Shown: piece after piece, positions 8,101-17,188 of the stretch
Position numbering within the stretch: position 1 is the stretch's first letter
Layout: each line of letters begins with the position of its first letter
Origin: CAIQJJ01 sp049325275
Lineage (GTDB): Bacteria; Chloroflexota; Anaerolineae; Anaerolineales; UBA4823
Reading direction: 5' to 3'
Length of the DNA stretch: 64,000 bases
NCBI GenBank assembly: GCA_049325275.1
Contig: JBMOLU010000058.1
Location: 124,001 to 188,000 of the forward strand
Notes under the pieces: model-generated
What the model was told of the DNA's origin: nothing
What the model saw: the letters and a program-made list of their open reading frames with translations, nothing else
Databases searched by the model: none
Program-made: the position numbers and the translations under genes

Positions 8101-10619
8101 CCAATCGGTGTGGGCCGCATTTCATCGTCCAGGATGTGGATTCGTACGTTGCCTAACGGAAAGCCCTTCGGCAGAGCCGGGCCATGCCCCTCAGGAATTT
8201 GCAGCGGGGCCTCGTACACCAGCGTGGCGCAGGTCGTCTCCGTGACCCCGTAGTGGTCCTGGACGACGCAGGTGGGATTGAAACGCCTGGTTTTGGCGAC
8301 GGTGTCCCAGTAGCTGGCCTCGCCCGTGATGATGAGCAGCTTCTTGGGAACGATGGCAGCCGGATCGCTGCCATCCAGCAGGGCTTCGAAGTGGCTGGGA
8401 ACGAGCTTGAAGACATCGATTCTGTGGCGGCGATAGTAGGCTGCCAGCGCTTCGGGATCGGTCGCGCGTTCGTAGGAGGCAATAAACACCGTGCCACCCA
8501 CGTAAAACGCACCCCAAAAGGTGATCGTCCCCAGGTCGGTGGCGAAGGTAGAGACCATGCCAAAGTGCATCCCCGCTTCCAGGGGCATGCGTCGCACGAT
8601 GCCCTGGAAGTAGTTGATGTAATTGCGGTGCTCGACGGCCACGCCTTTGGGCCGCCCGGTAGAGCCGGATGTGAACAGGACGTACATGAGATTGTTGCGC
8701 GCCACCGGTACGTTTGGGTTGCTGCGCTCGTGGGCGGCAATGTTGGGCCATTCGCGATCCAGGCTTACTACGTTCAGTGTGTCTATGCCTGGCAGGTTGC
8801 TTGCCAGCGCCGATTCGGTCAACACGATTGAGACGTCGACGTCTTCCAACATGAAGCGTACCCGATCGGGCGGGTAGATCGGGTCGATCGGCACGTATGC
8901 GCCGCCCGCTTTTAAGATGCCGAGCAAGGCCACCATGATGTCGAGCGAACGTTCCATGAAAAGCCCGACGCGTACATCCGGTTGCACGCCCAGGCTGCGC
9001 AGGTAATGGGCCAGTTGGTTAGCGCGCGCGTTCAACTCGCCATAGGTGTAGGAAACATCGTCTACGTACACGGCGGCGCGCTCGGGTGTTTGCTCGGCCT
9101 GCCGCTCGAAGAGGGTGTGCAGGTAGGTCGCCTCGGGATAGTCGACGTCAGTCGCCGCCCACTGTTGCAACTGGGTCTCCTCGCCGGGCGTCAACAGGCC
9201 TAGTTTTGCGATCGGCTGCTGTGGCGCTTCGAGCAGGTTTTGAAGCAGGGCCTGATAGTGCGCCACCATCCGTCGAACGGTGCTGTCTTCGAACAGATCG
9301 GTGTTGTACGTGACGGTCAGATCGAGTTCGCCGGCCAGTTCCTGGAAGTGGAAGTTGAGATCGAACTTGGCCGTGCCGCTTTCGACGTTCAGGCGTTGCG
9401 CTTGTAGGCCGGGCAGCTTCAGTTGTTCATGCGTTCCCGGCTGGTGATTGAACATCACCTGGAAGAGTGGATTGTGACTCAAGTCACGCTGGGGGTGCAG
9501 CTCTTCTACCAGCTTCTCGAACGGCAGGTCCTGGTGGTCGAAAGCGTCCAGAGTCGCCTGGCGCACCCGTTCGATCAGGCTGCGCCCGCTCGGGTTGCCG
9601 GACAGATCGGTGCGAATCAGTTGGGTGTTGACGAAGAACCCAATCAAGCCTTCGATTTCCGATAGGTTGCGACCGGCGATGGGCGTGCCGACGACGATAT
9701 CGGCCTGTCCGGTGTAACGATACAGCAGCAGTTGGAAGGTGGACAGCAGGATCATGAACGGGGTCACGCCTTCTTGCTGCGCCAGCGTCTTGACGCCCTG
9801 GCCGAGCATGGTGGGCAGGGCTACATTGAACGTTTTTCCACGGTACGTACGTACCGCCGGACGGGCGTGGTCGGTGGGCAGTTCGAGCACGCCCGGTGCA
9901 CCCTGGAGCTTTTCCTTCCAGTAACCCAATTGCCTTTCCAGCGTCTCGCCTTGTAGCCATTGGCACTGCCAGTGGGCGAAATCGGCGTATTGGACCGGCA
10001 ATTCGGGTAGCGGCGAAGGCTGCCCGGCCCGGTAGGCGGTGTACAGCGCTTCCAGTTCCTTGCAGAGGATGCCCAACGACCAGCCGTCCGAAGCAATGTG
10101 ATGGATGTTGACGTGCAGGACGTGTCCGGCCTGGTCCAGGCGAAACAGGCGCACGCGGATGGGCAAATCTCGATCCAGCGCAAAAGGCCTGGCGGCGTCC
10201 TGGTCGACCTGCTGGCAGGCCGCTGCCAGGCGTTCGGCTTCAGGGAGCGTTTCCAGGTTTTCTACTACAAGTGGCAGCACAGGGTCGGGGTGCGGCACCT
10301 GGACCGGTTCTTCCTCGTGCAAGGTGAAAACCATGCGCAGTACCTCGTGCCGCCGCACGATTTCTGCGAAGGCCCGGCGCAGGGCGTCCGTGTCCAGGTC
10401 GCCTTGCAAATGAAAGGCCATGGAAATATTGTACGCCGGGCTACCCGGTTCCCACTGATCGAGGAACCACAGGCGGCGTTGTGCAAAAGAAAGCGTCACC
10501 GGCCGATCGGTCGGGCGGGCCGTGATGGTATGGGCGATCGTTTTTTTCTGACGTGCCTGCTGCAAAATTTTTGCCAACAAGGCCTGGTCGGTGGAAGTCA
10601 AAGGTGTCGATTGGGTCAT
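5115..10619 (-). CDS. Nonribosomal peptide synthetase, C-A-T-TE module fused to an MFS exporter
   Basis: The protein has 1834 residues. The condensation domain spans about 38-480 (HHIASDG at 173-179, LCL-like). The adenylation domain spans about 500-1020 (FTSGSTGRPKG, YGVTETT). The carrier domain has LGGDS with Ser1048. The thioesterase spans about 1113-1350 and has GHCVGG, so the nucleophile position is Cys1186; Asp1304 and His1334 are plausible partners. The last 448 residues form an MFS_3-like transporter with about 12 hydrophobic spans and the loop ADRHDRR. My reading of the adenylation pocket is D-L-I-K-I-T-H-C-A-K; Lys738 and His789 recall aspartate-type codes. It should add the third residue, release the product and perhaps export it. 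It starts 9 bp after the upstream synthetase stop, with no clear ribosome site of its own, so coupling is likely. Confidence 0.92.
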   Translation of the reverse strand: MTQSTPLTSTDQALLAKILQQARQKKTIAHTITARPTDRPVTLSFAQRRLWFLDQWEPGSPAYNISMAFHLQGDLDTDALRRAFAEIVRRHEVLRMVFTLHEEEPVQVPHPDPVLPLVVENLETLPEAERLAAACQQVDQDAARPFALDRDLPIRVRLFRLDQAGHVLHVNIHHIASDGWSLGILCKELEALYTAYRAGQPSPLPELPVQYADFAHWQCQWLQGETLERQLGYWKEKLQGAPGVLELPTDHARPAVRTYRGKTFNVALPTMLGQGVKTLAQQEGVTPFMILLSTFQLLLYRYTGQADIVVGTPIAGRNLSEIEGLIGFFVNTQLIRTDLSGNPSGRSLIERVRQATLDAFDHQDLPFEKLVEELHPQRDLSHNPLFQVMFNHQPGTHEQLKLPGLQAQRLNVESGTAKFDLNFHFQELAGELDLTVTYNTDLFEDSTVRRMVAHYQALLQNLLEAPQQPIAKLGLLTPGEETQLQQWAATDVDYPEATYLHTLFERQAEQTPERAAVYVDDVSYTYGELNARANQLAHYLRSLGVQPDVRVGLFMERSLDIMVALLGILKAGGAYVPIDPIYPPDRVRFMLEDVDVSIVLTESALASNLPGIDTLNVVSLDREWPNIAAHERSNPNVPVARNNLMYVLFTSGSTGRPKGVAVEHRNYINYFQGIVRRMPLEAGMHFGMVSTFATDLGTITFWGAFYVGGTVFIASYERATDPEALAAYYRRHRIDVFKLVPSHFEALLDGSDPAAIVPKKLLIITGEASYWDTVAKTRRFNPTCVVQDHYGVTETTCATLVYEAPLQIPEGHGPALPKGFPLGNVRIHILDDEMRPTPIGVPGALYIGGAGVTRGYVNRPALTAERFIPDPFSTIPGARLYQTGDLACYQPDGTMKLIGRMDFQVKIRGYRIELGEIETLLRRADAIQDAVVVARRDNGEDRLVAYVAPKAECAEGVSVQTLRENLRAQLPEYMVPTAFVVLERIPLNPNGKVDRFALPAPEAAAYEAASHVPPRDAVETAMAAIWCEILTLEKVGIDDNFFDLGGDSFKAIRVVRKLNQAEAGGVVSAMDLFKMPTIRQLAARQQQPEQRQNRPAGLLHELTRPVGVQEKTLNLVCVPYGGGSGILFQPLANAMPAGFSLYAVQIPGHDYSHPEEALLPLEEVARQCAAEIIRDLQGPVALYGHCVGGALALEITRQLEAQNFPVAGLIMGAHFPSSRLPGKLFETLHRLLPLDRWTSSRTIYEGLRALGGFSGEMDAQEREFVVRSLRHDVSESEDYYTEAYADMQHTRLHTPVLCIAGQRDRSTEFYEEEYLEWDYFTESVSLAVIPNAGHYFLKHQPVELAQAIEHQAKSWKSKTGAAPEAQGPRPVATRPGRRQAATPRLQTFFLVVLGQLISLIGTGLTGFALSVWAYQETGSVTQLSTILVAAFLPGILILPISGALADRHDRRLIMLISDSLAVCGVFMLALLLWSGHLQLWHVYITASIGSIASALQRPAYIAAITQLVPKRYLGQANGITQFGLAASDLLAPLLGGFLVVAIGLQGIILVDCVSFLFAIFTLAVVRFPNTLFHRQEETFWQAITGGWFYIIRRPSLVAMVLFFVVFNYLIAIVNVVQTPLVLSFTSAVVLGMVVAASGLGTLVGSLVMALWGGARRRAEGMVGFTLPLGLAILISGLAPHPIFPAIGMFGFGMALTLTNAHWQALIQMKVGLELQGRVVSMNQMLGWSMIPIGFLTAGPLVERVFEPWMMNADGALATGIRTAIGSGAGRGMGLLMIVVGALYIALAIAGWLYRPLRYMEDVLPDAVPDAVISADKDRLQQLADEAWARSTSKA

Positions 10620-10628
10620 GGTGGTGGC

Positions 10629-13600
10629 TTAGGCGGTCAGCAATCGTTGTTTTTCTGTCTCGTCCATGTTTTGGATGCGGGCGATCACGGCCTGCTCGAT
10701 CTGCGGTGCAAACTCTGCCAGGGTGGGCGCTTCGAACAGTGTTCTGACAGGCAATCTAACGTCGAACTGGTCAAAAATGCGCGAGATCACCTGCGTAGCC
10801 AGCAGGGAGTGCCCGCCAAGATCGTCGAAGAAATTGTGGTGGATGCTGATGATCTCGGCGTTGAGCACTTCCCGGAAAATATCGGCCGCAATCTCTTCGA
10901 AGGGGGTGGACGGCGCCACGAATTCGATCGGCCCCGATGGACCTGCCTCAGGGGCTGGCAAAGCCAGGCGGTTGATCTTGCCGTTCGCAGTTAAGGGGAA
11001 TTCATCCAGGCTGACGAAAATGGCCGGGATCATGTAATCAGGCAGGCTGTGGCGTAAGTGGCGGCGCAACTCGTCCGCCTGGGGAGCAGGCGACTTGGCA
11101 GGCACAAAATAAGCCACCAGTTGCGGCCCGCCCGGCCCCGGGTGTACGACAACGACGGCAGACTTGACGGCTGGCTGCTGCGATAGAACGGATTCGATTT
11201 CGCCCAGTTCGACGCGGTAACCACGCAATTTGACCTGGAAATCCATTCGCTCGATATACTCCAGGCTGCCATCGGGACGATAGCGCACCCGATCCCCTGT
11301 GCGGTACAGGCGTTTTCCGGGACTGAAGGGGTGTTCGACGAATTTTTCGGCGGTCAATTCCGGCCGGTTAAGGTAACCATGCGCCAGCCCGGCGCCGCCG
11401 ATGTACAGCTCGCCCGGCACGCCGATCGGAACCGGCTGTTGGTGGGCGTCGAGCACGAAACACTGTGTGTTGTCGATCGGCCGGCCGATGCGTACGGGTT
11501 GGCCTTTTTCCAATCGCATTACGGTAGACCAGACGGTTGTTTCGGTGGGGCCGTATAGATTCCACAAGGATGCGCCACGTTCGCAAAGCGTAGCGGCCAG
11601 GTCGGGCGGCAGCGCTTCGCCGCCACACAAAATCTTTAACTGTGGGCTGCCGGCCCAGCCGGCGTCCAGCAGCAAGCGCCACGTGGCAGGCGTTGCCTGC
11701 ATGATTGTTGCACCGGAGCCTTCCAGTGCGGTGCGTAACTGTAGACCATCGCCGGCCACCTCGCGGCTGACCAACGTGACTTGCCCGCCGGCAACCAGCG
11801 GCAGGAAGATTTCAAGCCCCGCAATGTCGAACGAAATCGTTGTCACCGACAGCAGGATTTCGCCGGGTTCGAAACCCGGTTGGCGGCGCATGCTGTTCAG
11901 GAAATTGACGATCGCACGGTGCGGAATCAGCGTGCCCTTGGGTTTACCGGTGGAACCTGACGTGTAAATAATATAGGCAACGTCTTCGGCCGAAGCGGCG
12001 CTGTGTGGCGTGGTTTCAGGCTGGAGCCGGATTTCATTCGCCTGCGGGTCGATGACTGTGCCCGTAAAACCGGGGAAGCGCGTACGCAGGTCTTGCGTCG
12101 TGAGCAAGAGCGATGCACCAGAGTCGGCCAACGTGTAGACCAGGCGCTCTGCCGGGAAGCCGGGATCGAGCGGCAGGTATGCGCCCCCTGCCTTGAGAAT
12201 GCCCAGCAGGCCGACCACCAGATCCGGCGAGCGTTCCAGGCAGATGCCGACGCACTGATTCTGGCCGATCCCGCGGGCGCGCAAGGCATGGGCTAATTGG
12301 TTGGCGCGCCGCTCCAGTTCACCGTAAGAAAGTGCCTGCCCTTCGAAGCAGACGGCAGTTTGCAGGGGCGTGCGCGCGGCCTGCAAACTGACCAGCTCAT
12401 GGAGGCATTCTGCCGGAAACTCTCTGGCCGTGTCGTTCCAGTCTGCCAACAACAGCCGGCGTTCGTGCGGCGGCAGCATGGGCAGCATGCCGATCGGCTG
12501 TGCGGGATCGCTCAAAACGCTTTCTAACAGGTACTGGTATTGTTCCAGCAAGCGTACGATAGTGGCTTCTTCGAACAGATCGGTATTGTACTCAGCGACC
12601 ACGAACGGAAGCTCCTGCGTGAATTCGACGAACAGGCTCAACGAGCACTTGGCCGTGCCGTTATCCAGTTCCTCGGTAAAGTGCATGTTCAGACCTGGCA
12701 GTTGTGCACGATCGACCGGCACGTTTTGCACAGCAAACATATGCTGCAGGAGCGGGTTGTAGGCCGTGTTGTGCGGAATTTGCAGGCAGTCCATGATCTT
12801 GATCAGCGGGAAATCCTGGTGTGCCAGGAATTCGAGCGTCGTCTGGCGAACCTGCTCGAGCAGGTGTTCGAAGGTCGGTTCACCGGAAAGGTCGTTGCGC
12901 AGCGGCAGGGTGTTGACAAACAACCCGGCCATGTTTTCGAACTCGCGTTGGCTGCGGCTGGCCGTCGGCGTGCAGACGATGATGTCGCTCTGGCCGGTGT
13001 AACGGTAGAGCAGCACTTCGAACGCTGCCAGCATGACCATGAACAGGCTGGTGTTCGTGCGGCGTCCTGCACGTTCCAGGGCTTCGATCAGGCCGGCCGG
13101 CAATGGGTGGTTGATACGTGCCCCGTGAAAGGTCTGGCGCGGCGGGCGCAGGCGGTCGGAAGGCAGCATCAGCAGCGCCAGTTCACCGCCAAAATGCGCC
13201 TGCCAGAAGTTACGTTCTTGCTGTAACCGTTCTCCCTGCCAGATGGCGTGCTGCCAGTGGGCCACGTCGGCAAACTGCACTGGCAGTTCGGGCAGCGGTG
13301 AGGTTTTCTGGTGGCCGAACGCCTGGTAGAGTGCCGCCAGCTCTTGCAGGATCAGGCCGGTCGTCCAGCCATCGCTGACGATGTGGTGGATTGTGAGCAA
13401 GAGTTGATGCCGGTCCGGTGCCAGGCGAAGCAAGAGTGCCTTGACCAACGGACCCCGGTGTAAACCAAACGGCTTCCGGGCGGCCTCTAACATCTGGCGG
13501 CGCGCGGCGCCGTCGCGTTCGGGTGCGGGAATGGCCTGCAAATCAACGATCTCGAACGGGACTGGCGCAGCCGGCAAGATCACCTGAACCGGCTGGTGGT

Positions 13601-15653
13601 TTTCCTGGTGAAAAACCGTTCGCAGGATTTCGTGGCGGCGCACGATTTCGCCCAGGGCACGCTGCAGGGTGTCGGCATCCAGGGTTCCGTGGAGTTCAAA
13701 AACGGCCGGTATGTTGTAGATCGGGGTGTCTGGGGTGTACTGTTCGACAAACCACATCTCTTGTTGGGCAAACGAAAGCGGCAGGTGCCCGCTGCGGTCG
13801 GCTGCCTGGATGGCCGGCAGCGGTGACCACCGTTTACCGGACTCGGCGATCACGGCTGCCAGCGCGGCAATGGTTGGCGCATCGAACAGCTCTCGTTGTG
13901 AGAGGTTCACGCGTAACTTCTCCCGCACGCGCGTCAGCACCTGCGTGGCCAGCAGGGAGTGCCCACCCAATTCGAAGAAATCGTCGTGAATGCCCACCGT
14001 CGCTACATTCAGTACCTCACCCCAGATCTCGGCCAGGGTTGCTTCGGATGGGTTGCGGGGCGCCACGTAGGCCTGCTGACGTTCCGCAGGGGCGTTTTCC
14101 GGCGCGGGGAGCGCCTTGCGGTCGATCTTGCCGTTCGGGTTGAGCGGCATCTCTTTGAGGCGGATGAAGAGTGACGGCAGCATATACTCGGGCAGGTTGG
14201 CCTGTAAGTGCTGCCGTAGTTCCCGTACGCTCGGAGACGAGGCCTGGCGTGCGGTAAAGTAGGCTACCAGCTTCTTTTCACCGCTTTCGTCCGTGTGAGC
14301 GATGACCACCTGGCTTTCGATATTCGGGTGGTGGCTGAGTACGGCTTCGATTTCTCCCAGCTCGATGCGAAAGCCGCGGATTTTCACCTGGTGATCCAGG
14401 CGTCCCAAAAAGTCGATCTGGCCGTCTGCCCGGTAACGGCACAGGTCGCCGGTGCGATACAGCCGGGCGCCCGGCCGCCCACTGAAAGGATTGGGCAGGT
14501 AACGCTCGGCCGTCAATTCCGGGCGGTTGAGATAGCCGCGTGAGACGCCATCGCCGCCCAGGTACAGCTCGCCGGCTTCCCCGATGGGGGTGGGGCGCAA
14601 GCCGGCATCCAGAATGTAAGCCTGGGTATTGTCGATCGGGCGTCCGATAGAAGGCTCGCCGGCATCATCCGAGGCGATGCAGGCCCACGTCGAGTAGGTT
14701 GTGTCTTCCGATGGCCCGTACAGGTTGTACACGGCTTCGACGTGGGGAAACTCCCGGTATATCTTTTCTACCAGCACCTGGCGCAGCGGTTCGCCGGCCA
14801 GGTTGACGATGCGTACCGAGGCGGGCACACCGTGCGTGCGCGCCAGTTCTGCCATGGCCGAAGGGACGGTGTTGACCAGGGTCACGTCTTCTCGATGGGG
14901 TAAAGCGGGCAGTTGTAGGGCATTTTCGGCCAGCAAGATTTTGCCACCCACGCTCAGAGGCAAGAAGATTTCGTATACCGAGAGATCGAAACATACCGAC
15001 GTGGCTGCCAGCACCCCGCGCAGGTGCTCGCCCGCAAAGAGGCGTGTGGCCCAGGCCAGCAGTGCGGCTGCATTGGCGTGCGTGATCGTCACCCCCTTGG
15101 GGCGCCCGGTGGAGCCGGATGTGTAAATGATATAGGCCAGGTTTTGCGCCATGACGCTGCTGCTCGGGTTGCTTTCCGCTTCACCGCCGATGGCGTCCCA
15201 GTCCCGGTCCAGGCACAGGCTACGCGCCTGAGCCGGTGGCAGGTTGGGAAGCAGGGACTGCTGCGTCAGCAGGACCGGTGCGCGTGTGTCTTCCAGCATA
15301 AAGGCGATTCGCTCGGGCGGGTAGGCTGGGTCGAGCGGTACGTAAGCTGCGCCGGCTTTTTGTACGCCCAGCAGGGCCACGATCAAATCGGGGGTGCGCG
15401 TCATGCAGATGCCCACCAGGGTTTCTGGGCCAACGCCCAATTTTTGCAGGCGGTGGGCCAACTGGTTGGCGCGCCGGTTGAGCGCCTGATAGGAAAGGAC
15501 CTGTGCTTGGTAGACCAAGGCGGGTGCGTCGGGCGTGCGCTGAGTCTGTTCCTCGAACAGTGTGTGCAGGCAGGCTTGCCGGTAGGGGAATTGATTTTGT
15601 GTATGGAGTGATGGTGGGGGTTGTGCAGGCAGCATAACAGATTCGAGGGACAT
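10629..15653 (-). CDS. Nonribosomal peptide synthetase, A-T-C-A-T
   Basis: The protein has 1674 residues. A1 spans about 28-512 (YTSGSTGRPKG, YGPSEDT, NGKIDR). The first carrier has ELGGHS with Ser566. The condensation domain spans about 623-1060 (HHIVSDG at 756-762). A2 spans about 1085-1562. The second carrier has DLGGHS with Ser1616. With no N-terminal condensation domain, A1-T is an initiation module. The pocket read against GrsA positions is D-L-Y-N-N-A-L-T-Y-K for A1, which from memory matches alanine-activating domains. It is D-I-L-Q-L-G-L-V-W-K for A2, close to published glycine codes. There is no epimerase or methyltransferase domain. With the next gene it makes a three-module line. 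It lies 31 bp downstream of the radical SAM gene and 9 bp upstream of the next synthetase. Confidence 0.92.
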   Translation of the reverse strand: MSLESVMLPAQPPPSLHTQNQFPYRQACLHTLFEEQTQRTPDAPALVYQAQVLSYQALNRRANQLAHRLQKLGVGPETLVGICMTRTPDLIVALLGVQKAGAAYVPLDPAYPPERIAFMLEDTRAPVLLTQQSLLPNLPPAQARSLCLDRDWDAIGGEAESNPSSSVMAQNLAYIIYTSGSTGRPKGVTITHANAAALLAWATRLFAGEHLRGVLAATSVCFDLSVYEIFLPLSVGGKILLAENALQLPALPHREDVTLVNTVPSAMAELARTHGVPASVRIVNLAGEPLRQVLVEKIYREFPHVEAVYNLYGPSEDTTYSTWACIASDDAGEPSIGRPIDNTQAYILDAGLRPTPIGEAGELYLGGDGVSRGYLNRPELTAERYLPNPFSGRPGARLYRTGDLCRYRADGQIDFLGRLDHQVKIRGFRIELGEIEAVLSHHPNIESQVVIAHTDESGEKKLVAYFTARQASSPSVRELRQHLQANLPEYMLPSLFIRLKEMPLNPNGKIDRKALPAPENAPAERQQAYVAPRNPSEATLAEIWGEVLNVATVGIHDDFFELGGHSLLATQVLTRVREKLRVNLSQRELFDAPTIAALAAVIAESGKRWSPLPAIQAADRSGHLPLSFAQQEMWFVEQYTPDTPIYNIPAVFELHGTLDADTLQRALGEIVRRHEILRTVFHQENHQPVQVILPAAPVPFEIVDLQAIPAPERDGAARRQMLEAARKPFGLHRGPLVKALLLRLAPDRHQLLLTIHHIVSDGWTTGLILQELAALYQAFGHQKTSPLPELPVQFADVAHWQHAIWQGERLQQERNFWQAHFGGELALLMLPSDRLRPPRQTFHGARINHPLPAGLIEALERAGRRTNTSLFMVMLAAFEVLLYRYTGQSDIIVCTPTASRSQREFENMAGLFVNTLPLRNDLSGEPTFEHLLEQVRQTTLEFLAHQDFPLIKIMDCLQIPHNTAYNPLLQHMFAVQNVPVDRAQLPGLNMHFTEELDNGTAKCSLSLFVEFTQELPFVVAEYNTDLFEEATIVRLLEQYQYLLESVLSDPAQPIGMLPMLPPHERRLLLADWNDTAREFPAECLHELVSLQAARTPLQTAVCFEGQALSYGELERRANQLAHALRARGIGQNQCVGICLERSPDLVVGLLGILKAGGAYLPLDPGFPAERLVYTLADSGASLLLTTQDLRTRFPGFTGTVIDPQANEIRLQPETTPHSAASAEDVAYIIYTSGSTGKPKGTLIPHRAIVNFLNSMRRQPGFEPGEILLSVTTISFDIAGLEIFLPLVAGGQVTLVSREVAGDGLQLRTALEGSGATIMQATPATWRLLLDAGWAGSPQLKILCGGEALPPDLAATLCERGASLWNLYGPTETTVWSTVMRLEKGQPVRIGRPIDNTQCFVLDAHQQPVPIGVPGELYIGGAGLAHGYLNRPELTAEKFVEHPFSPGKRLYRTGDRVRYRPDGSLEYIERMDFQVKLRGYRVELGEIESVLSQQPAVKSAVVVVHPGPGGPQLVAYFVPAKSPAPQADELRRHLRHSLPDYMIPAIFVSLDEFPLTANGKINRLALPAPEAGPSGPIEFVAPSTPFEEIAADIFREVLNAEIISIHHNFFDDLGGHSLLATQVISRIFDQFDVRLPVRTLFEAPTLAEFAPQIEQAVIARIQNMDETEKQRLLTA

Positions 15654-15684
15654 AAGCGAGACCTTTTCGTGACGGATGATCGAT

Positions 15685-17013
15685 TTATTCTTCGAAGAAA
15701 AACTTTTCCTCGCCGAAGGCAGGCTTTAATTCGTGTAGCCAAGCAGCGCGCGGATCGTAGCGTGCAAAAAATGGGCGCAGCACCCAGTCGGGATTGCGTC
15801 CCTGCACGAAACGCAGGCTGAGCACCCGTTCGCCCCGGATTTCGTTGACCCCTAGGACCTGAATTTTGCCCGGATAGGTGGACATGCAAGGCCCTTGTAC
15901 GCTGCGTCCCAGCCCGCTGACGCCCTGGTAGGCCTGGCGGAAAATTTCCCAGGCGCGTGCCAGCGGTACGCCAAAGAAGTGCTGCGCGCCCGTGTCGCGT
16001 ACGACGAACATGTAATAAGGGACACAACCCAAAACGACTTGCTGCCGCCACATATCACGCCACAGATCGGCCTGATCGTTGATATGCGCCAGCAGCGGCG
16101 ACTGGGTGCGGATTTGCACACCGCTCTGGCAGATCCGCTCGATGGCTTCACGCGCAGCCGCGGTTTTCAACTCGCGTGGGTGGTTGAAATGCGCCATGAG
16201 AGTGACGTGCTTACCCGCCTGGTGCAACTGGCCGAAGAGCGCCAACAGGTAACCGGCGTCGTCGTCGGTCAGAAAACGATAGGGCCAGTAAGCCAGCGCC
16301 TTGCTGCCCAGGCGGATCGTGCGAATGTGGCTGAAGCGCTTCTCCAGCAGTGGCAGCAGGTAATCGGCCAGGACGGACGCCCGCATGACCAGCGGGTCGC
16401 CGCCGGTGATCAGCAAATCGGTGACTTCGGTGTGCTGTTGCAGGTATTCGAACAGAAGCGCTTTCTCGCGCATGGCGAATTTGAAATCTCCCACGCCGAC
16501 AAACTGTGGCCACCGGAAGCAGAATGTGCAGTAGGCATGGCAGGTCTGGCCCTGGCTTGGAAAGAACAGCACTGTTTCGCGATACTTATGTTGGACGCCG
16601 CGCAGCTTTTCGCCCTCAAGGGAGGGAACGTTTGCTTCCATTTGCCCGGCGGGGTGTGGGTTCAACGCCATGCGAATCCGGTTTGCCACCGTACGGATTT
16701 CCGTCTCCGGTGCGTTGCGCCGCAGCAGGTTTGCCATGGTGTCAAAATGATCGGGCCGGAGCATGTCGCGATGCGGAAAGTTGAGCAGGAACAAGGGGTC
16801 ATTCGGTGCGCTTTCCCAATCGATCAGTTCATCAACTACATACGAATTGGTCTTGAAGGGAAACACGCGGGCCACGACGTCGATGGCGAACCTTTCTTCC
16901 TCTGAAAGCCTTTGAATCTGAGATAGCTGCCGGTAATTGTGTAGGGCGTAGGCACGATATTGCGAGGGGGTTCCGATGGTGAAGGTTGTTGGGGCAATGA
17001 AGAGGGTTTCCAT
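15685..17013 (-). CDS. KamA-like radical SAM/PLP enzyme (putative amino acid 2,3-aminomutase)
   Basis: This is a 442-residue protein. CxxxCxxC at Cys158/162/165 (CHAYCTFC) should bind the SAM-cleaving [4Fe-4S] cluster, and ITGGDPL at 202-208 matches the SAM-binding GGD motif of lysine 2,3-aminomutase. YPGK with Lys383 lies where KamA has its PLP lysine (PGGGGK). The two aspartates that hold the lysine side chain in the clostridial enzyme align with Arg339 and Cys376 here. The C-terminal zinc cysteines of KamA are absent. I therefore expect a beta-amino acid-forming or related enzyme with a substrate other than lysine. ATG 17013 has GGGAG upstream; an in-frame TTG at 17058 is less likely. It is the first gene of the synthetase operon. 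Confidence 0.75.
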   Translation of the reverse strand: METLFIAPTTFTIGTPSQYRAYALHNYRQLSQIQRLSEEERFAIDVVARVFPFKTNSYVVDELIDWESAPNDPLFLLNFPHRDMLRPDHFDTMANLLRRNAPETEIRTVANRIRMALNPHPAGQMEANVPSLEGEKLRGVQHKYRETVLFFPSQGQTCHAYCTFCFRWPQFVGVGDFKFAMREKALLFEYLQQHTEVTDLLITGGDPLVMRASVLADYLLPLLEKRFSHIRTIRLGSKALAYWPYRFLTDDDAGYLLALFGQLHQAGKHVTLMAHFNHPRELKTAAAREAIERICQSGVQIRTQSPLLAHINDQADLWRDMWRQQVVLGCVPYYMFVVRDTGAQHFFGVPLARAWEIFRQAYQGVSGLGRSVQGPCMSTYPGKIQVLGVNEIRGERVLSLRFVQGRNPDWVLRPFFARYDPRAAWLHELKPAFGEEKFFFEE

Positions 17014-17182
17014 ACAAGCATATTCTCCCGTAAACAAACGGCCTGGCCGCCCATCCAATTAATAGTAAACAAGATACGGGGTGGTGTCTGTACCATCCTA
17101 CCCCGCCTTACAACCACTTCAGCAAGAAATACTTGGGGGATGAATTGAATGAAGAGATGCCCGCTGCGGCGTGACGTCAAAG

Positions 17183-17188
17183 ATTATA
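17183..17188 (-). promoter_or_regulatory. Candidate -10 element for the synthetase operon, in a 400-bp gap
   Basis: On the minus strand a perfect TATAAT lies at 17188-17183, about 170 bases before the radical SAM start. No good -35 is seen, but the region upstream holds the A6GCT6 palindrome (17204-17217), which could act as an AT-rich upstream element. The rest of 17014-17328 shows no ORF worth reporting. Confidence 0.4.

Noticed and set aside
15685..17013. Straight annotation as lysine 2,3-aminomutase
   Set aside because: The residues that bind the lysine side chain are not conserved, so only the family-level call is supported.
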